DNA of 64,000 nucleotides, taken from Pseudomonas sp. MRSN 12121 (GTDB taxonomy: Bacteria; Pseudomonadota; Gammaproteobacteria; Pseudomonadales; Pseudomonadaceae). The first letter of the stretch is position 1, and the number at the start of each line of letters is the position of its first letter. Below are positions 48,907 through 57,840 of this stretch, in pieces. Under the pieces are notes generated by a model. It saw nothing but the letters and a program-made list of their open reading frames with translations, did not search any database and was not told the origin of the DNA. A program made the position numbers and the translations under genes. Location of the stretch: contig NZ_CP010892.1 in the NCBI RefSeq assembly GCF_000931465.1, positions 6,471,388 to 6,535,387 of the forward strand, written 5' to 3'.

Positions 48907-51276
48907 CTATTTGCGCAGCAGGCGCAAACCGTTGAAGACCACCAACAGGCTGACGCCCATATCGGCGAACACGGCCATCCACATGGTGGCCAACCCGGCA
49001 AAGGTTACCCCAAGAAAGATTGCCTTGATGACCAGGGCCAGGGTGATATTTTGCACGAGGACGCTCGAGGTAGCGCGCGACAGGCGGACAAACGCCGGAA
49101 TCTTGCGCAAATCGTCGTCCATCAGGGCGACATCGGCGGTTTCGATGGCAGTATCGGTGCCTGCCGCGGCCATGGCGAAGCCAATCTCCGCGCGAGCCAG
49201 GGCCGGGGCGTCGTTGATGCCGTCGCCGACCATGCCGACCCGATGCCCCTGGGTATAGAGGTCTTCGATGGCTTGCAGCTTGTCGGTAGGCAGCAGGTCG
49301 CCACGGGCCTGGTCGATCCCCACCTGGGACGCGATGGCCTCGGCGGTGTGCGGGTTGTCGCCAGTGAGCATCAGGGTCTTGATCCCCAGCTCGTGCAACT
49401 GCTGGATCGCTTCCCGACTGGATTCCTTGACCGTGTCCGCCACGGCGAACAGGGCCAGGGGGCCGGCGCTGTCGAGCAGCAGCACCACAGTCTTGCCCTG
49501 CTTCTCCAGGGCGAACAGCTTCTCTTCCAGGGCCGGCGAACACAGCCCCAGGTCCTCCACCAGACGGTGGTTGCCCAAGTGGTAGAGCTGGCCGTTGATT
49601 TCGCCGCGGACCCCGCGACCGGCCAGGGCCTCGAAGTTATCCACAAGGTGCAGGTCCAGTTGCTTATCCACAGCCGCGTTGGCGATGGCCAGGGAAACCG
49701 GGTGGTCGGAACGGGCCGCCAGGCTCGCAGCAATGGCCGGGGCGGTATCGTCCGCCAGCGGGTCGAGGGACAGGAAATCGGTCTGCACCGGCTTGCCGTG
49801 GGTGATGGTGCCGGTCTTGTCCAGGGCCAGGTAGTCGAGCTTGTGACCGCCCTCCAGGTACACCCCGCCCTTGATCAGGATGCCTTTGCGCGCCGCCGCG
49901 GCCAGGCCGCTGACAATGGTCACCGGGGTCGAGATCACCAGGGCACAAGGGCAGGCCACCACCAGCAGTACCAGGGCGCGGTAGATCCAGTCGAACCAGG
50001 CCGCGCCCATGAACAGCGGCGGAATCACCGCCACGGCCAGGGCGAAAGCGAAGACGGCAGGCGTATAGATTCGCGAGAAGCTGTCGACGAAGCGCTGGGT
50101 CGGCGCACGCGCACCCTGGGCCTGTTCCACGGCATGGATGATCCGCGCCAGGGTCGAGTTGCCGGCCACCGCGGTCACCTTGTACTCCAGCGAGCCGGCC
50201 TGGTTGATGGTGCCGGCGAAGACCTTGTCGCCCACGGTCTTCTCCACCGGCAGGCTTTCACCGGTGATCGGCGCCTGGTCGATGGTCGAACTGCCCGCGG
50301 TGACTTCCCCGTCCAGGCCGACGCGCTCGCCAGGACGCACCCGCACCAATGCCCCGAGTTCGACGCTTTTGGCTTCCCGTTCCCGCCAGGTGCCATCCGC
50401 CTCCTGCATCGTGACTTTTTCCGGGGTCATCTGCATCAGGCCGCTGATGGCATTGCGCGCCCGGTCCAGGGACTTGGCCTCGATCAACTCGGCCACGGTG
50501 AACAGGAACATCACCATCGCCGCTTCCGGCCACTGGCCGATCAGCACCGCGCCAGTCACGGCGATGCTCATCAGGGCGTTGATGTTCAGGTTGCGGTTCT
50601 TCAGGGCGATCCAGCCCTTCTTGTAGGTGCCCAGGCCGCCACTGAGGATCGACACCAGGGCGACTACCGCCACCACCCAGGTCGGCGCGGCACTGGTGAA
50701 ATGGATCACCTCGGCAGCCAGCGCCGCGACGCCGGAGAGCGCCAGCGGCCACCAGTGTTTCTTGGCCGGTGCGGCTGGGGCGGTCGCTTCACCGTCCTGG
50801 CCGATGGGTTCGGCCTCCATGCCCAGGGATTTGATCGCGGCGATGATCGGCGCGGTATCCGGCAGGTCGTGGGTCACGCCCAGCACTCGGTTGATCAGGT
50901 TGAACTCCAGCTGCTGCACGCCCGCCAGCTTACCCAGCTTGTTCTGGATCAGCGTCTGCTCGGTGGGGCAGTCCATGGCGTCGATGCGGAAGCTGCTCAG
51001 GCGCGCATTGGCGCTCGACGCCGTGCCGAGCTTGACCAGCGAAGGTACGGCCTGGGATGAACAGCAGGAGCCGCCGTGACTGGCATGGTCGTGTTTCTCG
51101 ACGGCCCGCAGCTTCGCGCCGTGGCTGTGGCTGTGGCTGTGGCTGTGGCTGTGGCTGTGGCTGTGGCTGTGGCCATGATCGTGATCGTGATCGTGATCGT
51201 GATCGTGATCGTGATCGTGGCCAGCATGCCGGGAGCCAGCGCCGGATTTGCTAGGGGTGTGCAGGGAATCGCTCAT
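48907..51276 (-). CDS. cadA: Zn/Cd/Pb-exporting P-type ATPase
   Basis: 789 residues from MSDSLHTPSKSG at 51276; an upstream in-frame start at 51342 would run through the CadR operator and is rejected. N-terminus is His-rich: seven Asp-His, then eight Ser-His pairs, followed by SSFRIDAMDCPTEQTL, a heavy-metal-associated domain (with CPTE in place of CxxC). Eight membrane helices, the CPC metal site ACPCALVISTP, the phosphorylation site DKTGTITHGKP, and the hinge GDGINDAPALA. Exports toxic divalent metals from the cytoplasm. Divergent from cadR. Confidence 0.93.
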   Translation of the reverse strand: MSDSLHTPSKSGAGSRHAGHDHDHDHDHDHDHDHGHSHSHSHSHSHSHSHSHGAKLRAVEKHDHASHGGSCCSSQAVPSLVKLGTASSANARLSSFRIDAMDCPTEQTLIQNKLGKLAGVQQLEFNLINRVLGVTHDLPDTAPIIAAIKSLGMEAEPIGQDGEATAPAAPAKKHWWPLALSGVAALAAEVIHFTSAAPTWVVAVVALVSILSGGLGTYKKGWIALKNRNLNINALMSIAVTGAVLIGQWPEAAMVMFLFTVAELIEAKSLDRARNAISGLMQMTPEKVTMQEADGTWREREAKSVELGALVRVRPGERVGLDGEVTAGSSTIDQAPITGESLPVEKTVGDKVFAGTINQAGSLEYKVTAVAGNSTLARIIHAVEQAQGARAPTQRFVDSFSRIYTPAVFAFALAVAVIPPLFMGAAWFDWIYRALVLLVVACPCALVISTPVTIVSGLAAAARKGILIKGGVYLEGGHKLDYLALDKTGTITHGKPVQTDFLSLDPLADDTAPAIAASLAARSDHPVSLAIANAAVDKQLDLHLVDNFEALAGRGVRGEINGQLYHLGNHRLVEDLGLCSPALEEKLFALEKQGKTVVLLLDSAGPLALFAVADTVKESSREAIQQLHELGIKTLMLTGDNPHTAEAIASQVGIDQARGDLLPTDKLQAIEDLYTQGHRVGMVGDGINDAPALARAEIGFAMAAAGTDTAIETADVALMDDDLRKIPAFVRLSRATSSVLVQNITLALVIKAIFLGVTFAGLATMWMAVFADMGVSLLVVFNGLRLLRK
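51121..51216. repeat. Two hexanucleotide microsatellites in the 5' part of cadA
   Basis: GTGGCT repeated eight times (51121-51168) encodes Ser-His pairs on the reverse strand. After GTGGCC, ATGATC and then GTGATC six times (51181-51216) encode Asp-His. Because each unit is 6 bp, slippage would change the number of metal-binding His pairs without a frameshift. Confidence 0.95.
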
Positions 51277-51314
51277 AAGGTCGCGTCCGAAAAGGTGCCT
51301 GTTGCCAAGTGAAC

Positions 51315-51338
51315 ACCCTGTAGCCACTATAGGGTCAA
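51315..51338 (-). promoter_or_regulatory. CadR operator within the cadA promoter
   Basis: Near-perfect palindrome ACCCTGTAGCCACTATAGGG (51315-51334, continuing to T 51335). On the reverse strand TTGACC (51338-51333) is the -35, with a 19-20 bp spacer to a TTCACT/TCACTT -10, the stretched spacing typical of MerR-family activation. Lies between divergent cadA and cadR. Confidence 0.8.
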
Positions 51339-51361
51339 GCACCCTTTCGGAGATTGTCGCG

Positions 51362-51811
51362 ATGAAAATTGGCGAGCTGGCGAAACTGACCGACTGTCAG
51401 GTCGAAACCATCCGTTACTACGAGCGCGAAGGCCTGCTGCCGGAACCGGCCCGCAGCGAGGGCAATTACCGCCTGTACACCCAGGCCCATACCGAGCGCC
51501 TGACCTTCATCCGCAACTGCCGCAGCCTGGACATGACCCTCGAGGAAATCCGCAGCCTGCTGAACCTGCGCGACAGCCCGCAGGACCAGTGCCAGAGCGT
51601 GAATGCGCTGATCGACGAGCATATCCACCACGTCAAGGCGCGGATCGACGGCCTGCTGGCCTTGCAGACACAGTTGCTCGACCTGCGCCAACGTTGCGGC
51701 GAAGGACCGGGCCTGGATCAATGCGGGATTTTGCAGCGCCTGGAGGTCAGCGGCTCGGTGGCGCCCAGCGAGGTCGAGAATTCACACGTGGGCCGCAGTC
51801 ACGGCCACTAG
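51362..51811 (+). CDS. cadR: Cd/Zn/Pb-responsive MerR-family activator CadR
   Basis: 149 residues from MKIGELAKLTDCQVETIRYY at 51362. The winged helix-turn-helix, a coiled-coil dimerisation helix (MTLEEIRSLLNLRDSP...), and the metal-binding cysteines (in DQCQS, QRCGEG and DQCGIL) are as in CadR; the C-terminal tail HVGRSHGH is His-rich as in P. putida CadR. Distorts the cadA promoter when metal is bound. Its own transcription overlaps the same operator. Confidence 0.95.
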   Translation: MKIGELAKLTDCQVETIRYYEREGLLPEPARSEGNYRLYTQAHTERLTFIRNCRSLDMTLEEIRSLLNLRDSPQDQCQSVNALIDEHIHHVKARIDGLLALQTQLLDLRQRCGEGPGLDQCGILQRLEVSGSVAPSEVENSHVGRSHGH

Positions 51812-51818
51812 AAACGGC

Positions 51819-51871
51819 ATCGCGGGCAAGCCTCGCTCCTGCAAAACGTAGGAGCGAGGCTTGCCCGCGAT
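51819..51871. repeat. REPIN, shortest spacer
   Basis: Short arms with almost no loop (ATCGCGGGCAAGCCTCGCTC...GTAGGAGCGAGGCTTGCC), between convergent cadR and thyA. Confidence 0.9.
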
Positions 51872-51892
51872 CATTGCGCCCGAAGGTCTGGG

Positions 51893-52864
51893 TCAGACCG
51901 CCATCGGCGCGGTCATCGGCGCGTGGTGCTGGTAGCCTTCCAGCGAGAAATCGCTCGGTTCGACCTTTTCCAGCCATTGCGGCTCGTACACACCCGTCTT
52001 GGCAAACTCCGGCACGCGATCGGAAATCACCAGTTTCGGCATCGGGAACGGCTCGCGCTTGAGCTGTTCGTTGAGCATGTCCAGGTGGTTTTCGTAGACG
52101 TGGGCATCGCCGATGAAATAGGTGAACCAGCGCGGGGTGTAGCCGGTCAGGCGGCCGATCAGGCTCAGCAGCGCAGCGCCCTCGGTGAGGTTGAACGGCG
52201 TGCCCAGGCCCAGGTCGTTGGAGCGGATGTAGAGGGTCAGGGAAATTTCCCGGGTCTCGACATTCGGGTGGAACTGGTACAGCAGATGGCACGGCGGCAG
52301 GGCCATTTCGTCCAGCTGGGCGCAGTTCCAGCCGTGGAACAGGATACGCCGGCTGCCCGGGTCCTTGATGATGGTGTCCACGCACTGGCGCACCTGGTCG
52401 ATGGCCTTGTACAGCACCACGTAGGCCTGGCCGTTTTCCTCGCCTTCGGCGATCTGCCGGTAGCCCTGGCCCAGGGTCTGCTCGATGGCAGCCGGGTTGC
52501 TCAGGGGGATCTGCTTGTAAGCCGGCCATTTACGCCATTGCACGCCATAGATCTCACCCAGGTCGTCCTCGCCCTGGCGGAACGGGTTGGCCAGCCACTG
52601 GGCATTTTCGTTGGCGTTCTGGTCCCAGACCTTGCAGCCCAGGGCGCGGAACTCGGCGGCGTTGTTCACCCCACGCAGGAAACCGCACATCTCGCCGATG
52701 GCCGACTTGAACGCCATCTTGCGGGTGGTGATCGCGGGAAAGCCGTCCTTCAAGTCATAACGCAGCATCGCGCCGGGGAAACTGATGGTGTTCACACCCG
52801 TACGGTTGGCCTGCTTGGTGCCGTTCTTGATGACGTGGGCGACCAGATCGAGATATTGCTTCAT
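51893..52864 (-). CDS. thyA: Thymidylate synthase
   Basis: 323 residues, longer than the 264-residue E. coli enzyme, as usual in Pseudomonas. Makes dTMP from dUMP and methylene-tetrahydrofolate. The catalytic Cys is in ALPPCHLLYQF, and RRILFHGWNCAQ..., PFNLTEGAAL and YFIGDAHVYENHL are conserved blocks. N-terminal signature GTKQANRTGVNTISFPG. Lies 47 bp downstream of lgt in the same direction, the common lgt-thyA pair. Works with folA to recycle folate. Confidence 0.97.
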   Translation of the reverse strand: MKQYLDLVAHVIKNGTKQANRTGVNTISFPGAMLRYDLKDGFPAITTRKMAFKSAIGEMCGFLRGVNNAAEFRALGCKVWDQNANENAQWLANPFRQGEDDLGEIYGVQWRKWPAYKQIPLSNPAAIEQTLGQGYRQIAEGEENGQAYVVLYKAIDQVRQCVDTIIKDPGSRRILFHGWNCAQLDEMALPPCHLLYQFHPNVETREISLTLYIRSNDLGLGTPFNLTEGAALLSLIGRLTGYTPRWFTYFIGDAHVYENHLDMLNEQLKREPFPMPKLVISDRVPEFAKTGVYEPQWLEKVEPSDFSLEGYQHHAPMTAPMAV

Positions 52865-52911
52865 GTATTACCTGTGTCCTTGAAGGCAGGGCTTGCGCCC
52901 TGCGATCCGAA

Positions 52912-53733
52912 TTAGAGCGCGGCGTCTTTTGCCGTCGGGGCCGCCGGAGCGCGGTGGTAGGCCAGCCAGATCAGGAACAGGCCGCCGACGATCATCGGCA
53001 CGCACAGCACCTGGCCCATGGTCAGCCAATTCCACGCCAGATAGCCCAGCTGCGCGTCCGGCACCCGGACGAACTCGACGATAAAGCGGAAAATACCGTA
53101 AAACAGGGCGAACATCCCGGAAACCGCCATGGTCGGGCGCGGTTTGCGTGAGTACAGCCAGAGGATGAGGAACAGCGCCACGCCTTCCAGGGCGAACTGA
53201 TACAGCTGCGAAGGATGACGCGCCAGCTGGGCCGGGTCGCTGAACGGCGGGAAGACCATCGCCCAGGGCAGGTCGGTCGGTTTGCCCCACAGCTCGGCGT
53301 TGATGAAGTTGCCGATGCGCCCCGCACCCAGGCCGATCGGCACCATCGGTGCGACGAAATCCATCAGCTGGAAGAACGACTTGTTGTTGCGCTTGCCGAA
53401 CCACAGGGCCGCCAGCATCACCCCGATGAAGCCGCCGTGGAACGACATGCCGCCCTTCCACACTTCGAAAATCAGCATCGGGTTGGCCAGGTAGGCGCTC
53501 AGGTCGTAGAACAGCACATAACCCAGGCGCCCGCCGACAATGACCCCCATCGACATCCAGAACACCATGTCGGAGAGCTTCTCCTTGGTCCAGGTGGGGT
53601 CGAAGCGGTTCAACCGGCGCGACGCCAGCAGCCAGGCGCCACCGATGCCGATCAGGTACATCAGGCCGTACCAGTGAATTTTCAGCGGACCGATGGCCAG
53701 GGCCACCGGGTCGATCTGCGGGTAAGGCAGCAT
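52912..53733 (-). CDS. lgt: Prolipoprotein diacylglyceryl transferase
   Basis: 273 residues, about seven membrane helices. Transfers diacylglycerol to the lipobox Cys of prolipoproteins, first step of lipoprotein maturation. Diagnostic are the essential His in SFHGGF and the Lgt signature GAGRIGNFINAELWG; ARHPSQLYQFALEG is the conserved loop. It would serve the lipobox-bearing Tat subunit in this window, among others. Followed by thyA; preceded by the TauE gene (76 bp). Confidence 0.97.
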   Translation of the reverse strand: MLPYPQIDPVALAIGPLKIHWYGLMYLIGIGGAWLLASRRLNRFDPTWTKEKLSDMVFWMSMGVIVGGRLGYVLFYDLSAYLANPMLIFEVWKGGMSFHGGFIGVMLAALWFGKRNNKSFFQLMDFVAPMVPIGLGAGRIGNFINAELWGKPTDLPWAMVFPPFSDPAQLARHPSQLYQFALEGVALFLILWLYSRKPRPTMAVSGMFALFYGIFRFIVEFVRVPDAQLGYLAWNWLTMGQVLCVPMIVGGLFLIWLAYHRAPAAPTAKDAAL

Positions 53734-53809
53734 TGCGACTCCTCGTTAGCGTAAAACTCGATGTGCGCCGGACCATGCCACGCGCGGATTAAGCCAGGAT
53801 TGCGCCCTG

Positions 53810-54592
53810 TCAGAGCAGGAACGTCAGGCCCACCACAAACAGCAGGGCCGCGAACAACCGCTTCAACAGGCGCGGCGACAGCCGATGGGCCAGGCGTGCG
53901 CCGAAGCGGGCAAAGACCATGCTGGTCAGGGCGACCCCCAGCAGTGCCGGCAAATACACAAAACCCAGACTATGAGCCGGCAGCAGCGGATCATGCCAGC
54001 CCAGAATCATGAAACTTATCGCACTGGCCACGGCGATCGGCAAACCGCAGGCCGAGGAGGTCGCCACCGCCTGCTGCATCGGCACGCTGCGCCAAGTCAG
54101 GAACGGCACCGTCAGCGAGCCGCCGCCGATGCCGAAAATCGCCGAAGCCCAGCCGATCACGCTGCCGGCCAGGGTCAGCCCGAACTTGCCGGGAACCTCA
54201 CGGCTGGCCTTGGGCCGCAAGTCCAGGGCCATCTGCAGGGCGACCAGCACGGCGAAGACCCCGATGATTTTCTGCAGGTTCGGCCCGGAGATGGCCTCGG
54301 CCGTCAGGGCCCCGGCCCCCGCGCCGAGCAGGATGCCCACGGTCATCCAGGCGAAGATCGGCCAGCGCACCGCGCCCTTGCGCTGGTGCTCGCGAACCGC
54401 GTTGATCGAGGTGAAGATGATGGTCGCCAACGACGTACCGACCGCCAGATGGGTCAATATCGACGGATCGAAACCTTGCAGGGTGAAGCTGAACACCAGC
54501 ACGGGAACGATGATGATGCCGCCACCCACGCCGAACAGGCCGGCCAATATGCCCGCGCAGGCGCCCAGCAGCAGATAGAGCAGAAATTCCAT
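53810..54592 (-). CDS. TauE/SafE family sulfite/anion exporter-type permease
   Basis: 260 residues from MEFLLYLLLGACAGILAGLF at 54592. Eight or so helices, with the repeated motif GLFGVGGGIIIVPVLV at the N-terminus and FGIGGGSLTVPFLTW in the second half, diagnostic of TauE/SafE. Substrates in this family include sulfite, sulfoacetate and organic anions; none can be chosen here. Start chosen because longer reading crosses into the intergenic region of NRDE. Confidence 0.9.
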   Translation of the reverse strand: MEFLLYLLLGACAGILAGLFGVGGGIIIVPVLVFSFTLQGFDPSILTHLAVGTSLATIIFTSINAVREHQRKGAVRWPIFAWMTVGILLGAGAGALTAEAISGPNLQKIIGVFAVLVALQMALDLRPKASREVPGKFGLTLAGSVIGWASAIFGIGGGSLTVPFLTWRSVPMQQAVATSSACGLPIAVASAISFMILGWHDPLLPAHSLGFVYLPALLGVALTSMVFARFGARLAHRLSPRLLKRLFAALLFVVGLTFLL

Positions 54593-54713
54593 GGAGGCAT
54601 CCCGAAAAGAGTGCGGCATGGTAACGGATGCATGGCCCCGGGCTCCACTGGAGGCGATGGATACCCGGCCGATCTGTGCGTAAAGTGAGCAAAAACACAA
54701 AAGGGACAACCTG

Positions 54714-55460
54714 ATGTGCTTGATCGTATTCGCCTGGCGGCCGGGCCATGCCCAGCCCCTGATCGTCGCGGCCAACCGTGACGAGTTCTACGCCCGCCCC
54801 AGCCTGCCGCTGGCGCAATGGCCCGAAGCTCCCGATATCTACGCCGGTCGCGACCTGGAAGCCGGCGGCACCTGGCTCGGCGTGGGCGCCGACGGACGCT
54901 TCGCCGCCCTGACCAATATCCGCAACCCCCACCAACCTCCCGCCCGGCGTTCCCGGGGCGAACTGGTGGCGCGTTTTCTCAGCGCGAAGATGCCGCTGGA
55001 CGACTATTTGACCGACGTTGTCGGCCGATCGCCGGAATATGCCGGCTTCAACCTGTTGCTGGGCACCCGCGATCAGCTCTGGCACTACAACGCCCAGGAA
55101 CCTGAGCCAAAACGGTTGGGCAGCGGTATCTATGGCCTGTCGAACGCCGGCCTCGACACACCCTGGCCCAAGCTGCTCAAGGCCCGGGCCGCCTTGCAGG
55201 AAGTGCTGCACGCCCCGCAGCCCCAGGCCCTGCTGGCGCTGTTGGGCGACGCGCAGACCGCGCCCTTCGCCGACCTTCCCGACACCGGCGTCGGCCTGGC
55301 CACCGAAAGCCTGCTGTCGAGCATCTTCATCGCCAGCCCCAGCTACGGCACACGGGCGAGCACCGCGCTGATCGTCCAGGCCGATGGTTCGCGGCATCTG
55401 GTCGAGCGCAGTTTCGGGCCTTACGGCGGGCATCTGGGCGAGGTGGAACTGAGGGTATAG
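54714..55460 (+). CDS. NRDE (TANGO2-like) family protein
   Basis: 248 residues. Begins MCLIVFAWRPGHAQPLIVAA then NRDEFYARPS, the defining NRDE motif with an invariant N-terminal Cys at position 2. GGTWLGVGADGRFAALTNIR and SRGELV support the family. Eukaryotic TANGO2 and bacterial HtpA-like members have been linked to heme handling, but the molecular activity is debated. Divergent from the TauE/SafE gene. Confidence 0.9.
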   Translation: MCLIVFAWRPGHAQPLIVAANRDEFYARPSLPLAQWPEAPDIYAGRDLEAGGTWLGVGADGRFAALTNIRNPHQPPARRSRGELVARFLSAKMPLDDYLTDVVGRSPEYAGFNLLLGTRDQLWHYNAQEPEPKRLGSGIYGLSNAGLDTPWPKLLKARAALQEVLHAPQPQALLALLGDAQTAPFADLPDTGVGLATESLLSSIFIASPSYGTRASTALIVQADGSRHLVERSFGPYGGHLGEVELRV

Positions 55461-55479
55461 CGGCGGCTGGAAGGACGTT

Positions 55480-55533
55480 ATCGCGAGCAAGCTCGCTCCT
55501 GCTGGGTTGGGCAGGAGCGAACTGGCCCGCGAT
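55480..55533. repeat. REPIN, diverged
   Basis: ATCGCGAGCAAGCTCGCTCC (55480 onward) and GCAGGAGCGAACTGGCCCGC (55511 onward): one base of GTAGGAGC is changed to GCAGGAGC in both arms as compensatory changes, so the hairpin is preserved. Between convergent NRDE and ptsP. Confidence 0.8.
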
Positions 55534-55538
55534 GACTC

Positions 55539-57818
55539 TTAAAGAGTCTTGGCCGACGCCGGGTTGATCATCCGCGCGAGGCCCAGGTTCTTCAGCGCCA
55601 GGTGCAGCGAGCTGTGGATAACTTGCGGGTTGTCGATGGTCATCAGCTCGGCCAGCAGTTCCCTGGCCTTGCTGAGGTTGATCTGCCGCAGCATCCACTT
55701 CACTTTCGGCAAGTTGGTGGCGTTCATCGACAGGCTGTCGAACCCCATCGCCATCAGCAGCACCGCGGCCGCCGGATCGCCGGCCATTTCGCCGCAGATG
55801 CTCACCGGCTTGCCTTCGGCATGGGCATCGCGGACCACGGTCTGCAAGGCCTGCAACACCGCCGGGTGCAGATAGTCGTAGAGGTCCGCCACCCGTGGGT
55901 TGTTGCGATCCACCGCCAGCAGGTACTGGGTCAGGTCGTTGGAGCCGACCGACAGGAAATCCACCTGGCGCGCCAGCTCACGGGTCTGGTACACCGCGGC
56001 GGGAATCTCGATCATCACCCCGACCGGCGGCATCGGCACGTCGGTGCCTTCGTCGCGCACTTCGCCCCAGGCGCGGTGGATCAGGTGCAACGCTTCCTCC
56101 AGCTCGTGGATGCCAGAGATCATCGGCAGGAGGATGCGCAGGTTGTTCAGGCCTTCGCTGGCCTTGAGCATGGCGCGAGTCTGGACCAGGAAAATCTCGG
56201 GATGGTCGAGGGTCACGCGGATGCCGCGCCAGCCAAGGAAGGGGTTGTCTTCCTTGATCGGGAAATACGACAGCGACTTGTCGCCGCCGATATCGAGGCT
56301 GCGCATCGTCACCGGTTGCGGGTGGAAGGCCGACAGTTGCTCGCGATAGATCGCCAACTGCTCCTTCTCGCTCGGGAAGCGCTGGTTGATCATGAACGGC
56401 ACTTCGGTGCGGTACAGGCCCACACCTTCGGCACCACGCTTTTGCGCCCGGGCCACATCCGCCAGCAGGCCGGTGTTGACCCACAGCGGCATGCGATGGC
56501 CGTCCAGCGTCACGCACGGCTGGTCGCGCAGCGCATCCAGGCCCAGGGCCAGTTGCTTCTCTTCCTCGACCACATCGGCGAACTGCTTGCGCAGCACGTC
56601 GCTGGGGTTGGTGTAGACCTCGCCGTGGTAGCCGTCGACGATCATGTCGATGCCATCGACCTTGGAGTACGGCAGGTCGACCAGGCCCATCACCGTCGGG
56701 ATGCCCATGGCGCGAGCCAGGATCGCCACGTGGGAGTTGCCCGAACCCAGGACCGACACCAGGCCGACCAGCTTGCCTTCCGGCACCTCGCCGAGCATGG
56801 CCGGCGTCAGTTCCTCGCTGACCAGGATGGTGTTGTCGGGGTAGACCAGGGTCTGCTGGCGCTCTTCCTGCAAGTAGGCCAGCAGGCGCCGCCCCAGGTC
56901 CTTGACGTCCGAGGCCCGCTCGCGCAGGTAGGCGTCGTCCATCAGTTCGAAACGGTTGACGTGATCGGTGACCACCTGGCGCAAGGCGCCCTGGGCCCAT
57001 TGGCCGGTCTTGATCACGGTGGTCACTTCGCTGCCCAGGGAGGCATCGTCGAGCATCATCAGGTAGACGTCGAACAGCGCCCGCTCTTCGGGACGCAACT
57101 GGGTGGCGAGTTTTTCCGAGAGCGTGCGCATGTCGGCGCGCACGCCTTCGATAGCAGTCTTGAACAGCGCCAGTTCGGCGTCGATGTCGGTAATGCTCTT
57201 GTCGGGCACCACATCCAGGTCGGCCGGCGGCAACATGACCACCGCGGTGCCCACCGCCGCGCCTGGCGAACCGGGCACGCCGACGAACTTGGCTTCCTGG
57301 ATACCCTTGCCCTGGCGACCCAGGCCACGGATCGAACCGGTGGCCTCGGCATGGGCGATAACCCCCGCCAGCTGGGCACTCATGGTCACCAGGAAGGCTT
57401 CCTCGCCCTCGTCGAACTGGCGACGCTCTTTCTGCTGGATGACCAGGACGCCGACGACCCGGCGGTGGTGAATGATCGGCGCGCCGAGGAAGGAGGCATA
57501 ACGCTCCTCACCGGTCTCGGCGAAGTAGCGATAACGCGGGTGGTCGGCGGCGTTCTCGAGGTTGAGCGGTTCTTCGCGCGTCCCGACCAGGCCGACCAGA
57601 CCTTCGTTGGGTGCCATGCTGACCTTGCCGATCGAGCGCTTGTTCAAGCCCTCGGTGGCCATCAGGACAAAACGGTTGGTCTCGGGGTCCAGCAGATAGA
57701 CCGAGCAGACCTGACTGCCCATGGCCTCTTTGACGCGCAACACAATAATCCCCAACGCCGCCTTGAGATCCTTGGCGGAGTTAACTTCCTGGACGATCTT
57801 GCGCAGCGTATTGAGCAT
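55539..57818 (-). CDS. ptsP: Phosphoenolpyruvate-protein phosphotransferase PtsP (EI-Ntr)
   Basis: 759 residues. N-terminal GAF domain (about residues 15-155; nitrogen sensing by glutamine/2-oxoglutarate is known for EI-Ntr), then PTS enzyme I: phosphoryl-histidine domain with GSGNSHVAILARAMGIP (active His) and the PEP-binding C-terminal barrel with RTEVPFM and ICGEMAGDP (active-site Cys). Starts the Npr-EIIA-Ntr phosphorelay. Lies 22 bp after rppH, the same pair as in other gammaproteobacteria. Confidence 0.97.
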   Translation of the reverse strand: MLNTLRKIVQEVNSAKDLKAALGIIVLRVKEAMGSQVCSVYLLDPETNRFVLMATEGLNKRSIGKVSMAPNEGLVGLVGTREEPLNLENAADHPRYRYFAETGEERYASFLGAPIIHHRRVVGVLVIQQKERRQFDEGEEAFLVTMSAQLAGVIAHAEATGSIRGLGRQGKGIQEAKFVGVPGSPGAAVGTAVVMLPPADLDVVPDKSITDIDAELALFKTAIEGVRADMRTLSEKLATQLRPEERALFDVYLMMLDDASLGSEVTTVIKTGQWAQGALRQVVTDHVNRFELMDDAYLRERASDVKDLGRRLLAYLQEERQQTLVYPDNTILVSEELTPAMLGEVPEGKLVGLVSVLGSGNSHVAILARAMGIPTVMGLVDLPYSKVDGIDMIVDGYHGEVYTNPSDVLRKQFADVVEEEKQLALGLDALRDQPCVTLDGHRMPLWVNTGLLADVARAQKRGAEGVGLYRTEVPFMINQRFPSEKEQLAIYREQLSAFHPQPVTMRSLDIGGDKSLSYFPIKEDNPFLGWRGIRVTLDHPEIFLVQTRAMLKASEGLNNLRILLPMISGIHELEEALHLIHRAWGEVRDEGTDVPMPPVGVMIEIPAAVYQTRELARQVDFLSVGSNDLTQYLLAVDRNNPRVADLYDYLHPAVLQALQTVVRDAHAEGKPVSICGEMAGDPAAAVLLMAMGFDSLSMNATNLPKVKWMLRQINLSKARELLAELMTIDNPQVIHSSLHLALKNLGLARMINPASAKTL

Positions 57819-57840
57819 GGCTCGGGGTCGAACTCCGTCG

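Noticed and set aside
51076..51312. Forward open frame with Val/Ala and Val/Ile repeats opposite the cadA His-rich region
   Set aside because: Product of the hexanucleotide repeats read on the other strand; no ribosome site and no family.
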